Source of the DNA: Phycisphaera mikurensis
Lineage (GTDB): Bacteria; Planctomycetota; B15-G4; JADJEK01
Reading direction: 5' to 3'
NCBI GenBank assembly: GCA_020723465.1
Contig: DYIW01000010.1
Location: 5,786-40,144, forward strand
DNA length: 34,359 nt
Position numbers and translations under genes: made by a program. A model generated the notes under the pieces. That model was not told the origin of the DNA, searched no databases, and saw only the letters and a list, made by a program, of their open reading frames with translations. Shown piece after piece: positions 24,124 through 31,430 of this stretch (position 1 is the first letter of the stretch; every line of letters begins with the position of its first letter).

Positions 24124-26181
24124 TCAGGGAGCGGCCTGCCAGCGCCGCGCCTCCGGGCCGCTGCCGATCACCGGGAAGGAGCTGATGCGCAGCCGCGCCG
24201 CGCCCATGGGGATGAGGACGATCTCCTCCTCGGGCTCGCCCGTGAGAACCGGGCTCGGCTGGAGCGTCCCCACGAGGCCGGTCGCGTCGAGCCCCCATTC
24301 CGGGATGCGGCGGCCGTGCGTGCGCAGCGCCAGCGGCGTTCCCTCTTGGGTGAAGGGCATGTCGCTGGCGGGCCATTCCCTCGTGACGACCTCGAAGCTC
24401 TCCTCCGGACGCGCCGCGTCGAGCGCCAGGCCGTAGTTCCAGGGCGTGGTGGGATGGATCTCGTAGGCGGGCCACGCCTCCGTGCCGCCCTGGCGCACCA
24501 CGTTCTCGCCGATCCTCAGGGAGAAGCTGAGCGCCCCGAGGTCCACGGAGACCGAGGCGCCGTTCTGCTCCCAGCGCCGCAGCCGCACCTCCTGCGGCAG
24601 GCTGAGGCGCAGCGTGTCCCCGTCCTGCCAGGAGCGCTCGATCTTGAGCCAGCGCCCGGCGGCGCCGTGCACCTCCGCGCCCCTGCCCGCGAGCGCGAGG
24701 CGCGCCTCCCGCGCCCAGCCGGGCACGCGCAGGTAGAGCGGGAACGCGGCCGCGCGCGCCGTCCTGAGCGTGAAGGTCATCTCTCCGGAAAAGGGGTAAC
24801 GCGTGTCGAGCTCGAACGTCACCTCGTTGCCGCCCGCGACCTCGGCGGTGACGCGGCTGCTGGCGTAGAGCGCCGCTGCCAGGCCGCCGTCCGCCGTGGC
24901 GAACCAGAGATGTTCGACGAAGTAGGGCCAGCCGTGCCCGAAGTTGTGCTGGCAGCAGCGGTGGATGTGCGGGTTCATCTGCAGCATGGGCCCGTCGTTC
25001 TGGAAGCCCGGCGCCTTCGAGGCCGCGTCCGAGAGGACGAGGTTGGGCGCGGTCAGGTAGCGCAGCGCCTTGAAGTCGGCGGCAAGCGCCGCGGGCAGCG
25101 AGTTGAAGGCCACGTCCTCGCAGCGGTCCGCCCACAGCGCGTCGCCGGTGATGCCGAGCAGGCGCTCGCTCGAGAGCATCATCTCGACCATGCCGCAGGT
25201 CTCGACTGCCTGGCGCGGATCAGCGCAGCCCGGGCGGCAGTTCTCGTCGCCGGCGAACATCCCGCCCGGGACCTGGCCGTAGGTGTCGCGGATCGTCGCG
25301 TAGTTGCGATACGATGCCGCGAGGTGCGCGGGGTCCTGCGACTGCAGCCAGTACGTGGTGGGCTCGCCGAAGCCCTGGGACATGTTCACGTTGTGACCGT
25401 CCACCACGCCGCTCGTCCAGTCGGCCGTGTGGCGGTGGACCTTGTCCGCCAGCCCGAGCAGCCACGGCTCCCCGGTGCGGTCGTGGAGCCAGTAGACGCT
25501 GGAGAGCAGGTCGCCGCCGCGCATCTTCGGCCAGTAGCCCTTGAGGAACTCCTCCTCGGGCACTCCCTCGAGATAGCGGAAGTAGCGGGTCATGAGCGCG
25601 AGCACGCGCTCGTCGCCGCTGAAGTCGTGCCAGTCCTGCAGACAGAAAAGCATGATCATGTTCGGCCAGAGGTCCTCGCGCCCCACGAGCGGCGTGGCCG
25701 CTCCGGTGCGCCCGCGGTCCGGGCCGAACCAGCCGTCCTCCTTCTGGCTGGCCAGCGCACCCTCGATCCACACGCCCGTCTCGGCGAGCATGGATTCATC
25801 CCGCAGCAGGTAGGCCACGTTGGAGTAGCCCTTCAACCAGTACGGCGGCTCCTCCCACCCGTGGTCGCCCTCGCCCGCCTTGCTCAGCCAGGCGTTCCCT
25901 TCCTTGGCGAGGAAGCGGCTGATCTCGCCGAGGTGGCCGTGGAAGCCCGCGGCCTGCAGCTCGAGCTGCTTCCTGAGCCAACCGCGCGGCTCGATCGAGC
26001 GGATGGGCAGCTTGAGGAGCGGCTGCGGCGCCAGGGGCGCGCGATGGGCGAGGTACTGGCAGCTCGAGCCGCCGGCCGGCGGGTGGCTGACGACCTGCAC
26101 CTCCATGCGCGGTCCGAGAGCGCAGGCGGCGAGCGATACGAGTCCGGTCACGAGGAGCGGCGCCTTCTGGCAGCGTCCCAT
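24124..26181 (-). CDS. GH127-type (DUF1680) beta-L-arabinofuranosidase-like lipoprotein
   Basis: The protein has 685 residues. The N-terminus ends in a lipobox LAAC with Cys20, so it is an anchored lipoprotein. Residues ~60-430 form the (alpha/alpha)6 barrel of the GH127 family. The signature zinc and catalytic residues are present: VETCGMVE gives Glu327 and Cys329, and HRCCQHNFGHGWP gives Cys409-Cys410. In characterised GH127 enzymes the first of these paired cysteines is the nucleophile. Residues ~440-685 are beta-sandwich domains. Together this supports an active glycosidase acting outside the cytoplasm on arabinose-containing or related plant or microbial glycans; the exact sugar is not certain. 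The ATG at 26181 has GGAGGAA at 6 bases; the frame is open upstream but a longer N-terminus would bury the signal. It follows the candidate peptide gene by about 170 bases. Confidence 0.9.
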   Translation of the reverse strand: MGRCQKAPLLVTGLVSLAACALGPRMEVQVVSHPPAGGSSCQYLAHRAPLAPQPLLKLPIRSIEPRGWLRKQLELQAAGFHGHLGEISRFLAKEGNAWLSKAGEGDHGWEEPPYWLKGYSNVAYLLRDESMLAETGVWIEGALASQKEDGWFGPDRGRTGAATPLVGREDLWPNMIMLFCLQDWHDFSGDERVLALMTRYFRYLEGVPEEEFLKGYWPKMRGGDLLSSVYWLHDRTGEPWLLGLADKVHRHTADWTSGVVDGHNVNMSQGFGEPTTYWLQSQDPAHLAASYRNYATIRDTYGQVPGGMFAGDENCRPGCADPRQAVETCGMVEMMLSSERLLGITGDALWADRCEDVAFNSLPAALAADFKALRYLTAPNLVLSDAASKAPGFQNDGPMLQMNPHIHRCCQHNFGHGWPYFVEHLWFATADGGLAAALYASSRVTAEVAGGNEVTFELDTRYPFSGEMTFTLRTARAAAFPLYLRVPGWAREARLALAGRGAEVHGAAGRWLKIERSWQDGDTLRLSLPQEVRLRRWEQNGASVSVDLGALSFSLRIGENVVRQGGTEAWPAYEIHPTTPWNYGLALDAARPEESFEVVTREWPASDMPFTQEGTPLALRTHGRRIPEWGLDATGLVGTLQPSPVLTGEPEEEIVLIPMGAARLRISSFPVIGSGPEARRWQAAP

Positions 26182-26328
26182 CGAGTTCCTCCGGGAGAAG
26201 CGAGGTGGAACGGGCAAGACGCTAGCAACTCGCGCGCTGCGCGAGAAGGCTGCCGTCAGGGCTGGAAGATGACGAACCCTCCCCGCATCCGCGCGCACCC
26301 GGCGCACGGGAACTTCCCACCCTGCGGA

Positions 26329-26352
26329 GCCGCGACCGCAAGCGGCCGCGGC
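26329..26352 (-). terminator. Hairpin just after the candidate precursor gene
   Basis: On the minus strand GCCGCGGCC-6 bases-GGTCGCGGC forms nine pairs including one G-U, beginning 3 bases after the stop codon of the 32-residue peptide. No U-tract follows. It would end the operon before the GH127 gene. Confidence 0.55.
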
Positions 26353-26355
26353 GTC

Positions 26356-26454
26356 TCAGAAAGTGATGCCGACGAACTCGACGCCCGCCAGGAGTTCAGC
26401 GGCGTCGATGGTCTCGATCTTCGGCGGCTCCCACACGAGGACGTTGTCCTGCAT
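26356..26454 (-). CDS. Candidate RiPP precursor peptide (32 residues)
   Basis: Starts MQDNVLVWEPPKIETIDAAE and ends LLAGVEFVGITF. An in-frame TGA lies four codons upstream of the ATG, so the start is fixed; GGAG lies 4 bases before it. The pattern aromatic-x-x-Pro-x-Ile (WEPPKI, residues 8-13), then an acidic helix and E-L-L-A-G, resembles the YxxP leader motif that PqqD-type recognition domains bind in lasso-type precursors. If cleavage follows Ala-Gly or Gly, the core would be the 8-9 hydrophobic residues at the end. The peptide is encoded last in the minus-strand operon with the peptidase-PqqD fusion and the nucleotidyltransferase. No residue of the putative core is Cys or Ser; one Thr and one Glu could be modified. 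A short frame by itself is weak evidence; context makes it likely. Confidence 0.6.
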   Translation of the reverse strand: MQDNVLVWEPPKIETIDAAELLAGVEFVGITF

Positions 26455-26478
26455 CGTGCTCCGACCTCATGCTAGATG

Positions 26479-26497
26479 GCCGGGCGGCCTGCCCGGC
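26479..26497 (-). other. Hairpin between nucleotidyltransferase and precursor genes
   Basis: GCCGGGC-5 bases-GCCCGGC is a perfect 7-bp stem, 24 bases upstream of the precursor start. It could stabilise or attenuate the message so that the small peptide is made at a different level from the enzymes. Confidence 0.4.
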
Positions 26498-26542
26498 TTC
26501 AGCCTGAACGTGCATGCAGTGTTCCATGAGCGCCTTCCGGCG

Positions 26543-27468
26543 TCAAGGCCTGCGCCGGAGCCGTGCAGCCAGCTTGCGCTCGATGCGCCATGCGGGCCGC
26601 AGGCGCGTGCCCTGAGGATGCAGGGCGAGAAAACGGGCCCAGCGCAGGCAGGCGCGCTCGCAGGGCTCCGCGGGCGCTGCGGCGGGCCACCCCAGCAGGC
26701 CGGCCAGCAGCGCGCGCGCCAGCGCGAGCGCCCGAGGCACATCTGCGACGACGTAAGCCGTGAACGGTTCATCGCCTGCAGCGACATCGCCGAGAAGCGC
26801 CAGGTCGAGCAGAGCGCGCAGCGGGAAGTGAAAGCCGTGCACGGCCGCGTGCACCACGACCTGCGCCTGCGCGTCCGCCGGAGCGAGAAGGCGCGGCGAA
26901 ACGCCCTCCGGCGCCCGGCGAAACAGGCTGAGCAGGCGCGACGGCTCCGGAGCCCCGCCCGGTTCGAGCGCGTCGTGGACTTCCACGGGAACGGCGAAGT
27001 CAGCGCGCGCGAGCGGCGCGGCGTGGTGGTGTGTGCCGTAGTCTGGGGCCCTGTCCTTCACGATCGGCGCGAAGCCGGCCGCGATCAGGCACTCGACCGC
27101 GGCCTGCCGCGCGCCCGGAGGAACGAGAAGGTCGACGTCCCCCATCCATCGGAAGCTCGGATCGAGGCCGGTGCGCAGCAGCAGGTCCGTCCCCTTCAGG
27201 GGCAGCGCCTCGATGCCGCGTCCTTGCAGCAGCGCGCTCACGGCGCGCATGGCCTCGAGCCCGCTGCGGCCGCGCCGGCCCGCTTCGTCCGCGGCGAACG
27301 CGAGCGCGCGCTCGGCCGAGGCCGGCAGGCGCCCGAGGTCGCCGCGCGCAGCACGGCGAGCGCCAGGCCAGGAAGCCCCTGGCAAGCGAGCGCGCGCGCG
27401 AGCTTCCCGGGCGGGAGCGAACGCAGGGCCGGCCCCTCGCGGAACAGCCGGATCGCCCGGTCGATCAC
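26543..27468 (-). CDS. PF14907-type nucleotidyltransferase of a RiPP-like operon, with apparent frameshift
   Basis: The start is the GTG at 27468, which overlaps the stop of the upstream gene as GTGA, a classical coupled junction. The first frame gives about 50 sensible residues (IDRAIRLFREGPALRSLPPG, then ALACQGLPGLALAVLRAA) but stops at 27238. The rest of the protein, including the signature, continues in the neighbouring frame (from about RGDLGRLPASAERALAFAAD). A one-base loss near 27325-27355 would explain this. The main part has LPLKGTDLL, then RWMGDVDLLVPPG, the Gly-Asp-x-Asp core of the uncharacterised nucleotidyltransferases (PF14907), and a later VVVHAAVHGFHFPLRALLDL. Such proteins accompany PqqD and HPr-kinase-like genes in peptide-modification loci; their reaction is not established. 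If the frameshift is real the gene is damaged; an assembly error or recoding is also possible. Confidence 0.7.
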
Positions 27469-28169
27469 GGGGCAGCCCGCCGCTCCGCGAGGCCACGCCG
27501 CAGCAGAGAGCCCGCGAGGTGCAGCACGTCGTCCTTCACGTCGCGGCCATACTTGCGGCCGAGCTCCGCGGCGACCTCGGCCAGGGTGCGGCGGGCATCG
27601 AGCGCCAGGAAGATCTCGCGCGCCGTCGCGTTGAGGACGTGCACCTTCTTGCCGGACGGATCCCGCACGAACAGCTCACGCTCCAGGTCCTGCGTGGTGA
27701 GGCCCGGAGTTCGGCCCAGCACGGCCTCGTCCGGCAGCGTGGCGCCGAGCAGGGCCTGCACCGGGAAGCCGCAGCGCTCGGCCGCCGCCGTCAGGCCGGC
27801 GCCGAGGTTCCGGAGCGCCGCGCGGAGCGGCGCCGCGGCCGGATGCGGAGGCTCGAGCGCGCGGCCCACCAGGCGGGCGGCGTCGAACCAGTCGTCCGGC
27901 TCGGCGTTCGCGTCGCCCTGGGTGCGCACGCGAAACGATCCTTCTCTGCCCTCGACCGCGATCACGCGATGGACCACGACCTGGCCGCGGTCGAGGAAGG
28001 CCACCACGTCGCCGGGCTCGGGCCTCGCCCCGCTCCCCCGGATGCGCACGCGCGCCCCATCCGCGTAGGCGGGCTCCATGCTGCGGCCGCGCAGCGTGAC
28101 CGCGCACTCGGTTCCCAGCTCTCGGAACCGCGCCAGTGTCTCCGGGATCTCGTCCGCAGCGCCGGACAT
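27465..28169 (-). CDS. S26-like peptidase fused to a PqqD peptide-recognition domain
   Basis: The protein has 234 residues. Residues ~10-110 match S24/S26 signal-peptidase-like domains: TLRGRSMEPAYADGARVRI with nucleophile Ser30, EPGDVVAFLDRGQVVVHRVI with His67 in the place of the usual Lys (as in the archaeal/ER S26B type), and VRTQGDANAEPDDW with Asp86. There is no membrane anchor, unlike ordinary signal peptidases. Residues ~152-232 are a PqqD domain (KKVHVLNATAREIFLALDAR, then RTLAEVAAELGRKYGRDV), the winged-helix fold that binds leader peptides of RiPPs. The natural reading is that PqqD brings the precursor to the peptidase for leader removal; this is inference. GGGAGG lies 7 bases before the ATG. 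First gene of the minus-strand operon, divergent from the kinase-like gene. Confidence 0.85.
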   Translation of the reverse strand: MSGAADEIPETLARFRELGTECAVTLRGRSMEPAYADGARVRIRGSGARPEPGDVVAFLDRGQVVVHRVIAVEGREGSFRVRTQGDANAEPDDWFDAARLVGRALEPPHPAAAPLRAALRNLGAGLTAAAERCGFPVQALLGATLPDEAVLGRTPGLTTQDLERELFVRDPSGKKVHVLNATAREIFLALDARRTLAEVAAELGRKYGRDVKDDVLHLAGSLLRRGLAERRAAP

Positions 28170-28235
28170 GGGCCGCCTCCCTGCAGGCCTCGCTACGATG
28201 GCAGCGTAGCCCTTGTCGCGCGGGCTTGTCCAGCA

Positions 28236-29159
28236 ATGCCCTCCAACGACATCCAGACGCTGCTGCTCGACCTGTGCGGCGTCCGCGTCGAGATCCGCTC
28301 GGTGGAGCCGGCGCTGCTGCGCGGACTGGCCGAGGCCTATCCCGCCGCGGTGGTCGAGGGTGGCCTGCCGCACGCCCGGCTCGGCATCGAGCTGGCCGGA
28401 CGCGGAATCGTCGCCTGGACCGACCCGGCCGCGTCGCTCGAGGAGGTCTTCCCGGCCGAGCTGGACGAGCGCTTCGCGCGCCGCGGCGAGGAGCTGCTGG
28501 ACCGCCACTCTGGGATCCGCCTGCGGGCCGGCGCCGGGCGCATCGAGCTCGACGGTCCCGCGCCCGCCGCGGCCGAGATACTGCTTTTCCACGTCATGCT
28601 GCTCGCGGCGCGCCGCGCCGGCCGCGACCTGCTCGTCCTGCACGGCGGCGGCGCCATCGCCGACCCGGGAAAGGGCGCCCTGCTGCTCCTGGGGCCGAGC
28701 GGATCGGGCAAGTCCGTGCTCACCGCCGCCCTCTGCCGGCGCGGCCTGGCCTGCGTGTCGGACGAGGTCCTGGTCATCGAGGGCGGCCGCGTCCTGCCCT
28801 ATGCGCGCGCCATCGGCCTGCGCGAGCCGCCGCCCGAGCCGCACGCGACGCGGCCCGCCGCCTCCGGCGAGATCAAGCACCTCGCGTCCCCGTGCTCTCT
28901 CGGGGCGGGTCAGGCACCGCCAGGCGCCGCCATCGGCTGCGTGGTGCTGCTCGAGCCCTACGGCGCCTCGCCCAGCGCGCAGCCGCTCGAGCGCCGCCAG
29001 GCGGCAGAGCGCCTCCTTCCCCACTGCTACACCGGACGCAAGGACCCGGCGCGGCTCCTCCTGCGCCTGCTCGGCCTCTGCCGCGGGGCCGCGTGCTGGT
29101 CGGTGAGGCCGGGCACGCCCGCGGACACGGCGGCCCTCCTGCAAGAGCTCGCTTCCTGA
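28236..29159 (+). CDS. HPr-kinase-like P-loop protein of a RiPP-like locus
   Basis: The protein has 307 residues. Residues ~130-200 have the HprK/P layout: LLVLHGGGAI with His136, Walker A GPSGSGKS (153-160), CVSDEVLVIEGGRVLPYARA with the acidic Asp177-Glu178 pair. The C-terminal HPr-loop of true HPr kinases is absent and the N-terminal ~120 residues are specific to this subfamily. Relatives occur in lasso peptide clusters, where one (in paeninodin) phosphorylates the precursor C-terminus, so a peptide kinase role is plausible. No clear Shine-Dalgarno precedes the ATG at 28236; the next downstream in-frame start would remove conserved sequence, so I kept this one. It diverges from the peptidase-PqqD gene across 66 bases, which must contain both promoters. 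Confidence 0.85.
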   Translation: MPSNDIQTLLLDLCGVRVEIRSVEPALLRGLAEAYPAAVVEGGLPHARLGIELAGRGIVAWTDPAASLEEVFPAELDERFARRGEELLDRHSGIRLRAGAGRIELDGPAPAAAEILLFHVMLLAARRAGRDLLVLHGGGAIADPGKGALLLLGPSGSGKSVLTAALCRRGLACVSDEVLVIEGGRVLPYARAIGLREPPPEPHATRPAASGEIKHLASPCSLGAGQAPPGAAIGCVVLLEPYGASPSAQPLERRQAAERLLPHCYTGRKDPARLLLRLLGLCRGAACWSVRPGTPADTAALLQELAS

Positions 29160-29280
29160 GCCATCGGACCTCTCCTCGGTTTCGAGCGTAACACCGGCCG
29201 GCGCCCTCCCATGTAGACCTTGCGCACGCCCGCGCCACGCCGGCCCGAGGCGGCGCGCAGCAGAAAACGCGGAGGACGCC

Positions 29281-31296
29281 ATGAAGACCAGGATCCGATT
29301 CCCGTCCGGCGCGGCGCGGCGGCTCGTTCTCGGGCTGCTGCTGGCCGCACCGGCCTCGCTCGCGCCGGCGCAGACGCCCATACCCGCCGACTTCGGCGAC
29401 GCGCCCGACGGCACGCACGGCTTCGTCTGGGCCTATCCCCTCGTGCCCGGCCACTTCCCCTCCTACCTGCGGAGCGTGCACCTGCAGTACCCGGAGACCG
29501 CCGGGATCTGGCACCACGACGTGTCCGCGGTATGGATGGGCGGCCACAAGTCCCCGGTCAGCACCACCACCAAGGAGCTCGACGCCAAGGTCATCCCCGG
29601 GGACGAGGACGACGGCAGGATCCTCCTGCTGTCCGACCTGTCTCTCGGTCCCGACTACAGCACCTACGCGCTCGTGGTGGTCAAGTCCGGCCTGGCCGAG
29701 CCGCAGACCTGCTACCTGAACATCGTCATCGACCTGAACCGCGACGGGCAGTGGTGCTGGCTCAGGAACGAGCGGGCGGAATGGGTCGTGAAGAACCTGC
29801 CCGTGGTCCTCGACCCCATGGAGGCCATGGTCCTGCACACGAACTCCTTCTGGGCGCCTCACCGCGGCCCCTTCTGGGCGCGGACCACGCTCAGCGATAT
29901 GAAGATCGATCCGGAGCTCTACGGCGAAGCGGGCTGGGACGGCAGCGGACCGGACGCGGGCTTCGCCTTCGGTGAGACCGAGGACCACCTCGCATACACG
30001 TACGACGCGAACGACGGCTGGGGCTGGCCGCAGGACGGCGGGCCGCCGGGACCGGGCGACGACGATCCTCCGGGGGATCCTCCTGGTGGTCCGGCCGGCG
30101 GTCCCGGGGCCCCTCCAGGCGGTCCCGGACCGGGTGGGCCGAAGCCGCCCGGCGGACCTCCCTGGAATCCGCCGGGCGGGGGAGGTGGAGGGGGCGGCGG
30201 AGGTGGAGGGGGTGCTGGCGGCGGCGGCGGCGGACCGGTGCCACCGGTGCTGCCCACATGCCGGCTGCTGGCCACCGGCATACCGGAGAGGATCGGATGC
30301 GACGAGGGAGACCAGAACTGCGAGAACCTCAAGGTCACCGCAACCGTGGGTGCGGGCGCTCCTGGGCCGTTCCCCGAGGGTGACATCTACTTCCTCTGCT
30401 CCGGCTTCGCCAAGACGCCGGACAGCACCGAACCCCTGCCACATGACGTCACGAAGCCGGGCTCGTGGCCAGGGGACAATGTCAACCCCGCCAAGTTCAA
30501 CGGCTGTGGCATGCCTGGCGAAACGGCGACCTTCCAGCGGAAGTACCACGTGAAGGACCCGACCGACGATGCGGCGCTCACGCTCACCAGCAAGGGCCTC
30601 GTGACCGTCAAGTTCGCGTCTGGCCTCAACATGGGAGTGCCCACCAACCCGATCGAGTCTGTGACCAAGGAAGTCGAGATCGTGGAGGGCGAGTGCGATC
30701 AGCATCCGACGACCTACTCTGTGACGTACGGGTTCGTCGGGAGCGTCAAGAAGTACGCCTACGTTGACGTGGAGGATCACGACGGACTCGCTCAGCTGAT
30801 CGAGGTCCAAACCAACAACTGCACCTTCCAAGAAACCCCGCCCGCGGGAGGCGATCCCACACCGAGCCACAGGAAGTTCACGCTGACCAAGACGGTCGAC
30901 GCCCTCCCCGCGAGTGCGACGATCCAGGCCAAGGACGTGTGCGGCAGCCTGTACAACGTGGACCCGGTGATGCTCACGCTCACCGACGGCGGCGGGCGGC
31001 TCGAGCGCGTCCAGTTCGGCGTGCCGGCCGAGGAGAAGTACCTGAACGTGGAGAACATGGGCGTGGCCTGGCTCGGCCTGCTGCTGAACAACGTGCCGCT
31101 GCTCTACACCACGGACCGGGTCGCCGCGGCCAACCCGTTCGACCTGGTGTTCGAGATCCCGCTCGACGGCTCGGCGGACTTCGACCTCAAGACCTTCCTC
31201 GTGCCCGGGATGAACCGCGTCTGGGCCTACGCTCCGGTCGGCGCGGGACAGGCGATCTCGCTTGTCTTCACGGATGTAGCGCCGTCTACTCCCTAG
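29281..31296 (+). CDS. Secreted protein with GEVED-like domain and polyglycine/proline linker
   Basis: The protein has 671 residues with a signal peptide ending near PAQTPIP (about residue 31). Residues ~36-245 begin with ADFGDAPDGTHGF and include GDEDDGRILLLSDLSLG, DLNRDGQW and FGETEDHLAY, the D-G-D and G-x-x-E-D features of GEVED-type secreted domains. Residues ~258-322 are low-complexity: Pro/Gly/Asp-rich, then 13 Gly, Ala, 6 Gly. Residues ~325-671 are a beta-rich region with scattered Cys, unknown to me. The layout suggests two extracellular domains held apart by a flexible linker. The cysteine-rich C-terminal part may be an adhesion or matrix module; that is a guess. GGAGG lies 5 bases before the ATG. 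The gene follows the kinase-like gene by 121 bases but no functional tie is evident. Confidence 0.75.
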   Translation: MKTRIRFPSGAARRLVLGLLLAAPASLAPAQTPIPADFGDAPDGTHGFVWAYPLVPGHFPSYLRSVHLQYPETAGIWHHDVSAVWMGGHKSPVSTTTKELDAKVIPGDEDDGRILLLSDLSLGPDYSTYALVVVKSGLAEPQTCYLNIVIDLNRDGQWCWLRNERAEWVVKNLPVVLDPMEAMVLHTNSFWAPHRGPFWARTTLSDMKIDPELYGEAGWDGSGPDAGFAFGETEDHLAYTYDANDGWGWPQDGGPPGPGDDDPPGDPPGGPAGGPGAPPGGPGPGGPKPPGGPPWNPPGGGGGGGGGGGGGAGGGGGGPVPPVLPTCRLLATGIPERIGCDEGDQNCENLKVTATVGAGAPGPFPEGDIYFLCSGFAKTPDSTEPLPHDVTKPGSWPGDNVNPAKFNGCGMPGETATFQRKYHVKDPTDDAALTLTSKGLVTVKFASGLNMGVPTNPIESVTKEVEIVEGECDQHPTTYSVTYGFVGSVKKYAYVDVEDHDGLAQLIEVQTNNCTFQETPPAGGDPTPSHRKFTLTKTVDALPASATIQAKDVCGSLYNVDPVMLTLTDGGGRLERVQFGVPAEEKYLNVENMGVAWLGLLLNNVPLLYTTDRVAAANPFDLVFEIPLDGSADFDLKTFLVPGMNRVWAYAPVGAGQAISLVFTDVAPSTP

Positions 31297-31304
31297 CCCG
31301 ATCT

Positions 31305-31348
31305 AGCGGGCGCGCGTGACTGTCTCCGGGCGGCCGCGCGCGCCCGCT
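31305..31348 (+). terminator. Long hairpin after the polyglycine-linker protein gene
   Basis: AGCGGGCGCGCG (31305-31316) and CGCGCGCCCGCT (31337-31348) form a perfect 12-bp stem with a 20-base loop, starting 9 bases after the stop codon; no T-run follows beyond TTCC. Confidence 0.6.
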
Positions 31349-31430
31349 TCCATTGCATGCCCAGCCGCCCCGGGCCGAAACCGGGTTCGGTCGCGTCACG
31401 GCCCTGCTACCCTCCCCGCGGAGGTGATCG

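Noticed and set aside
26402-26527. Second short minus-strand frame overlapping the candidate precursor
   Set aside because: No Shine-Dalgarno, Arg/Gly-rich composition and no leader motif; it reads across the hairpin and the true start region.
29160-29280. Extra precursor peptide gene after the kinase-like gene
   Set aside because: No short frame with a start, Shine-Dalgarno and leader-like motif.
30177-30240. Purine-rich G-tract as a possible regulatory G-quadruplex
   Set aside because: It is in frame and encodes the polyglycine linker, which explains it.
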